Below are positions 62,373 to 64,000 of a DNA stretch of 64,000 nucleotides, piece by piece. Both the position numbers and the translations under genes were made by a program. Position 1 is the stretch's first letter. Each line of letters begins with the position of its first letter. This DNA comes from Palleronia sp. THAF1 (GTDB lineage Bacteria; Pseudomonadota; Alphaproteobacteria; Rhodobacterales; Rhodobacteraceae), in the NCBI RefSeq assembly GCF_009363795.1, contig NZ_CP045420.1:167001-231000 (forward strand), read 5' to 3'. The notes under the pieces are model-generated. The model saw only the letters and a list, made by a program, of their open reading frames with translations, was not told the DNA's origin and did not search any database.

Positions 62373-63631
62373 TATTGCAGGCCCGTCAGGATTTCGAGCT
62401 GCGTTCCGCGCGCCACCGTTACGTCCATCGTCGCCAGCGCCGTGATGCGAAGGCCACCCGACTGCGCATCGGTGAACGGATCTCGGATAAGGTCCACAGA
62501 GCCATATCGTCCGACGAAGATAGGCGGGACGCCCCCGGCATTCGTGGTCATCAGCGCTACGCTTTCCGCTGGTGATCCAGCTGGTGCAGCGAGGCCGTTG
62601 GTCGTCAGCACCGTGCGCCCCATCTTCGCCATAAGGCGATCCCATTCGGAGATCGACAGGCCGGTGATCAGTTCGTCCATGCTATCGAAGATTTCGGGAC
62701 GCAGCATCAAGTTCACCGCACCCGTCCCGGTCGCCGTGTTCGCCAACATGAAACGCACCGCCGCCGCCCGGAACGCCGCGTAGGACGCCGCCGCATCCAC
62801 AGCGGTTTCGGTGATGCCGTAGGTCGAAGCGCCGGGAATGACGCCCAGAGGCTCACCATCCGCACCGCTGCCAAGGAACACCACGCGATCCATCTCGATA
62901 CCGATGGCGCTGTTCATGTCGCGCCGCACCGCATCTTCCAGAGCCGCTCCGGATTGCTTTAGGCTCTTGCGGGTCAGCCGCATCTGAACGCCCAGCGTAT
63001 GATCGGGGGCTAGAGCCTTATCGACGGTCTGGAACGCCTGCGGTGCGCCCACGTTGCCGGTTTCGCTCGTCTGCCACGCGACGGTTGCGCCTTGCGTCAC
63101 CACCGGCCATTCGACTTCGCCGCTGTCGATAGTGATCATCTGCGCGCCCATCTGCGCCGCGACAGAGTTCGGGAACAGGCGGTCGATGATGGGACGGGTC
63201 TGGATCGGGTCAGGCGATCCGGCGGCAATGGTTTCGCCAGCGCGCACTTCCAAAGCGGCCCAGGGTACTGGGATGCCAGCACCGCGACCTTCCCCGCGTT
63301 GTTGGCGAAGTTCGTCAACGATTTCGGCAGTCTGTCCATCCATCGGGCGGCCTTCGTCCAAAGAAAGGACAACCTGACGAAGTTCGAACCCGGCCATCAT
63401 GTCCGACCATTCGCGATCCGACCGGGTTTCGAGTTCGGCACCAGCTTCGCGGCGTTCTTCGTCTTCGGCCACCAGCGCCGCGCGGTAGCGGGTTTCGTTC
63501 GACCGATACTCTAGGTCGAGCGCATCCATCTCGCGGATTTCGTCTTCGGAGGGAGCTTCCTTGCCCGCCATCCCCGCCAATTTTTGACGGATTTCCGACT
63601 GACGCCGGGTGATCTTCACAGAGTCCAACAT
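62372..63631 (-). CDS. HK97-family major capsid protein
   Basis: 419 residues. N-terminal coiled scaffold part (residues 1-110: KITRRQSEIRQKLAGMAG...), then the HK97 fold, with VEWPVVTQGATVAWQTSE and FLGSGADGEPLGVI segments. C-terminal GGVPPIFVGRYGSVDLI is typical. It makes the head. The protease gene follows at once. Confidence 0.93.
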   Translation of the reverse strand: MLDSVKITRRQSEIRQKLAGMAGKEAPSEDEIREMDALDLEYRSNETRYRAALVAEDEERREAGAELETRSDREWSDMMAGFELRQVVLSLDEGRPMDGQTAEIVDELRQQRGEGRGAGIPVPWAALEVRAGETIAAGSPDPIQTRPIIDRLFPNSVAAQMGAQMITIDSGEVEWPVVTQGATVAWQTSETGNVGAPQAFQTVDKALAPDHTLGVQMRLTRKSLKQSGAALEDAVRRDMNSAIGIEMDRVVFLGSGADGEPLGVIPGASTYGITETAVDAAASYAAFRAAAVRFMLANTATGTGAVNLMLRPEIFDSMDELITGLSISEWDRLMAKMGRTVLTTNGLAAPAGSPAESVALMTTNAGGVPPIFVGRYGSVDLIRDPFTDAQSGGLRITALATMDVTVARGTQLEILTGLQ

Positions 63632-63634
63632 GGT

Positions 63635-63964
63635 CTACACCTCGTGTTTGTTGGGATTGCGCTGCATGTCGCGCAGCAGGGATTTCCACGCCTCGCGGGC
63701 GGGGTCGGGTCGGCCTAGACCGATCTCGATACGGGTCTTGCGGGCGTGACACCGACCGCAGAGCGTTTGCAGATTGGAAAGCGTCCAAGCCAAATCAGGC
63801 CGCGTTCGCACCGGCTCGATATGATCGACCTCTAGGCGGCGATGGGTGCCGCACTGGACGCACTGCCATTCATCGCGGTCGAGCGCATGGATGCGCAGCG
63901 CCTTCCAACGCCGGGTGCGGGTGATCTTTGCGGAATGCCGCTGATATTCCTTGATCAGCCCCAT
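63635..63964 (-). CDS. HNH endonuclease
   Basis: 109 residues. HNH motif: CVQCGTHRRLEVDHIEPV, then LQTLCGRCHARKT, with two CxxC zinc knuckles. In HK97-like phages such nucleases work with the terminase in DNA packaging. It lies 3 nt before the capsid gene and may overlap an upstream gene end. Confidence 0.92.
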   Translation of the reverse strand: MGLIKEYQRHSAKITRTRRWKALRIHALDRDEWQCVQCGTHRRLEVDHIEPVRTRPDLAWTLSNLQTLCGRCHARKTRIEIGLGRPDPAREAWKSLLRDMQRNPNKHEV

Positions 63965-64000
63965 GCGAACCGGCCCCCCGATGCTTTGGGCGCGCTGGTC
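63955..64000 (-). CDS. Possible 3' end of upstream phage gene
   Basis: A minus-strand frame open at the window edge ends at TGA 63957-63955 (TSAPKASGGRFAWG), overlapping the HNH start by 10 nt. This is the kind of overlap seen elsewhere in this module. Too short to identify. Confidence 0.3.
   Translation of the reverse strand, partial: TSAPKASGGRFAWG

Larger units (their letters stand above)
55801..64000. mobile_element. Prophage or phage-derived element (runs off right edge)
   Basis: It contains an integrase, HTH proteins, an XRE repressor, and HK97-type head genes. The left border lies between serB (55693) and the integrase stop (55828); no tRNA and no direct repeat pair is visible. The right end is outside the window. 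Confidence 0.85.

Overview
The window looks like the chromosome of a high-GC alphaproteobacterium of the Rhodobacteraceae/Roseobacter type. The evidence is the fused three-gene cytochrome bc1 operon (petABC), the dapD/dapE/dapF set, an IalB-like protein, a thiBPQ operon behind a TPP riboswitch, and the intergenic repeat style typical of that group. It divides into three regions.

(1) 1-29.1 kb is a metal-resistance genomic island ending at the 3' end of a tRNA-Ser(GCU) gene (29111-29200), with a tyrosine integrase directly inside that boundary. The other end lies outside the window. From left to right it holds: a secreted sialidase-fold protein; a copper operon (Cys/His-rich secreted protein, lipoprotein, TolC-like protein, multicopper oxidase, two cupredoxins, CusF-like protein); a Zn/Cd/Pb locus; a complete IS21-family element that cuts an IS3 remnant; a MOBV relaxase; and a DUF3987 protein. 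The lipoprotein and the TolC gene each carry one in-frame stop codon.

The centre of the island is a ZntR/CadR/PbrR-like MerR regulator (17141-17569). Four matching promoters, each with the overlong 19-bp spacer of MerR-controlled promoters, and a fifth operator-like copy before merR itself, are spread over 12 kb. They precede a CPx-type ATPase plus L,D-transpeptidase, a second L,D-transpeptidase, a CDF exporter, and a nine-gene operon (SCO1, DsbB, DsbA, PCuAC, SCO1, M23 peptidase, DUF411, ZIP, LspA). The layout suggests one regulon joining metal efflux, copper delivery, disulfide chemistry and cell-wall or lipoprotein maintenance.

(2) 29.2-55.7 kb is ordinary chromosome: mtnA and a hydroxyacid dehydrogenase, TPP riboswitch-thiBPQ, petABC, mtaB-dapF, tRNA-Lys(UUU), pncA, RNase R, dapE, a CaCA exchanger, dapD, a LOG protein, rlmN, ialB, an Rhizobium-type asparaginase and serB. 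One EamA-type transporter is split by an in-frame TGA.

(3) 55.8-64 kb is a prophage or phage-derived element running off the right edge. It has an integrase, HTH proteins, an XRE repressor with paired operators, and a head module read leftward in the order HNH, capsid, protease, connector, portal, tape measure. No tail genes other than the tape measure lie between the head module and the integrase.
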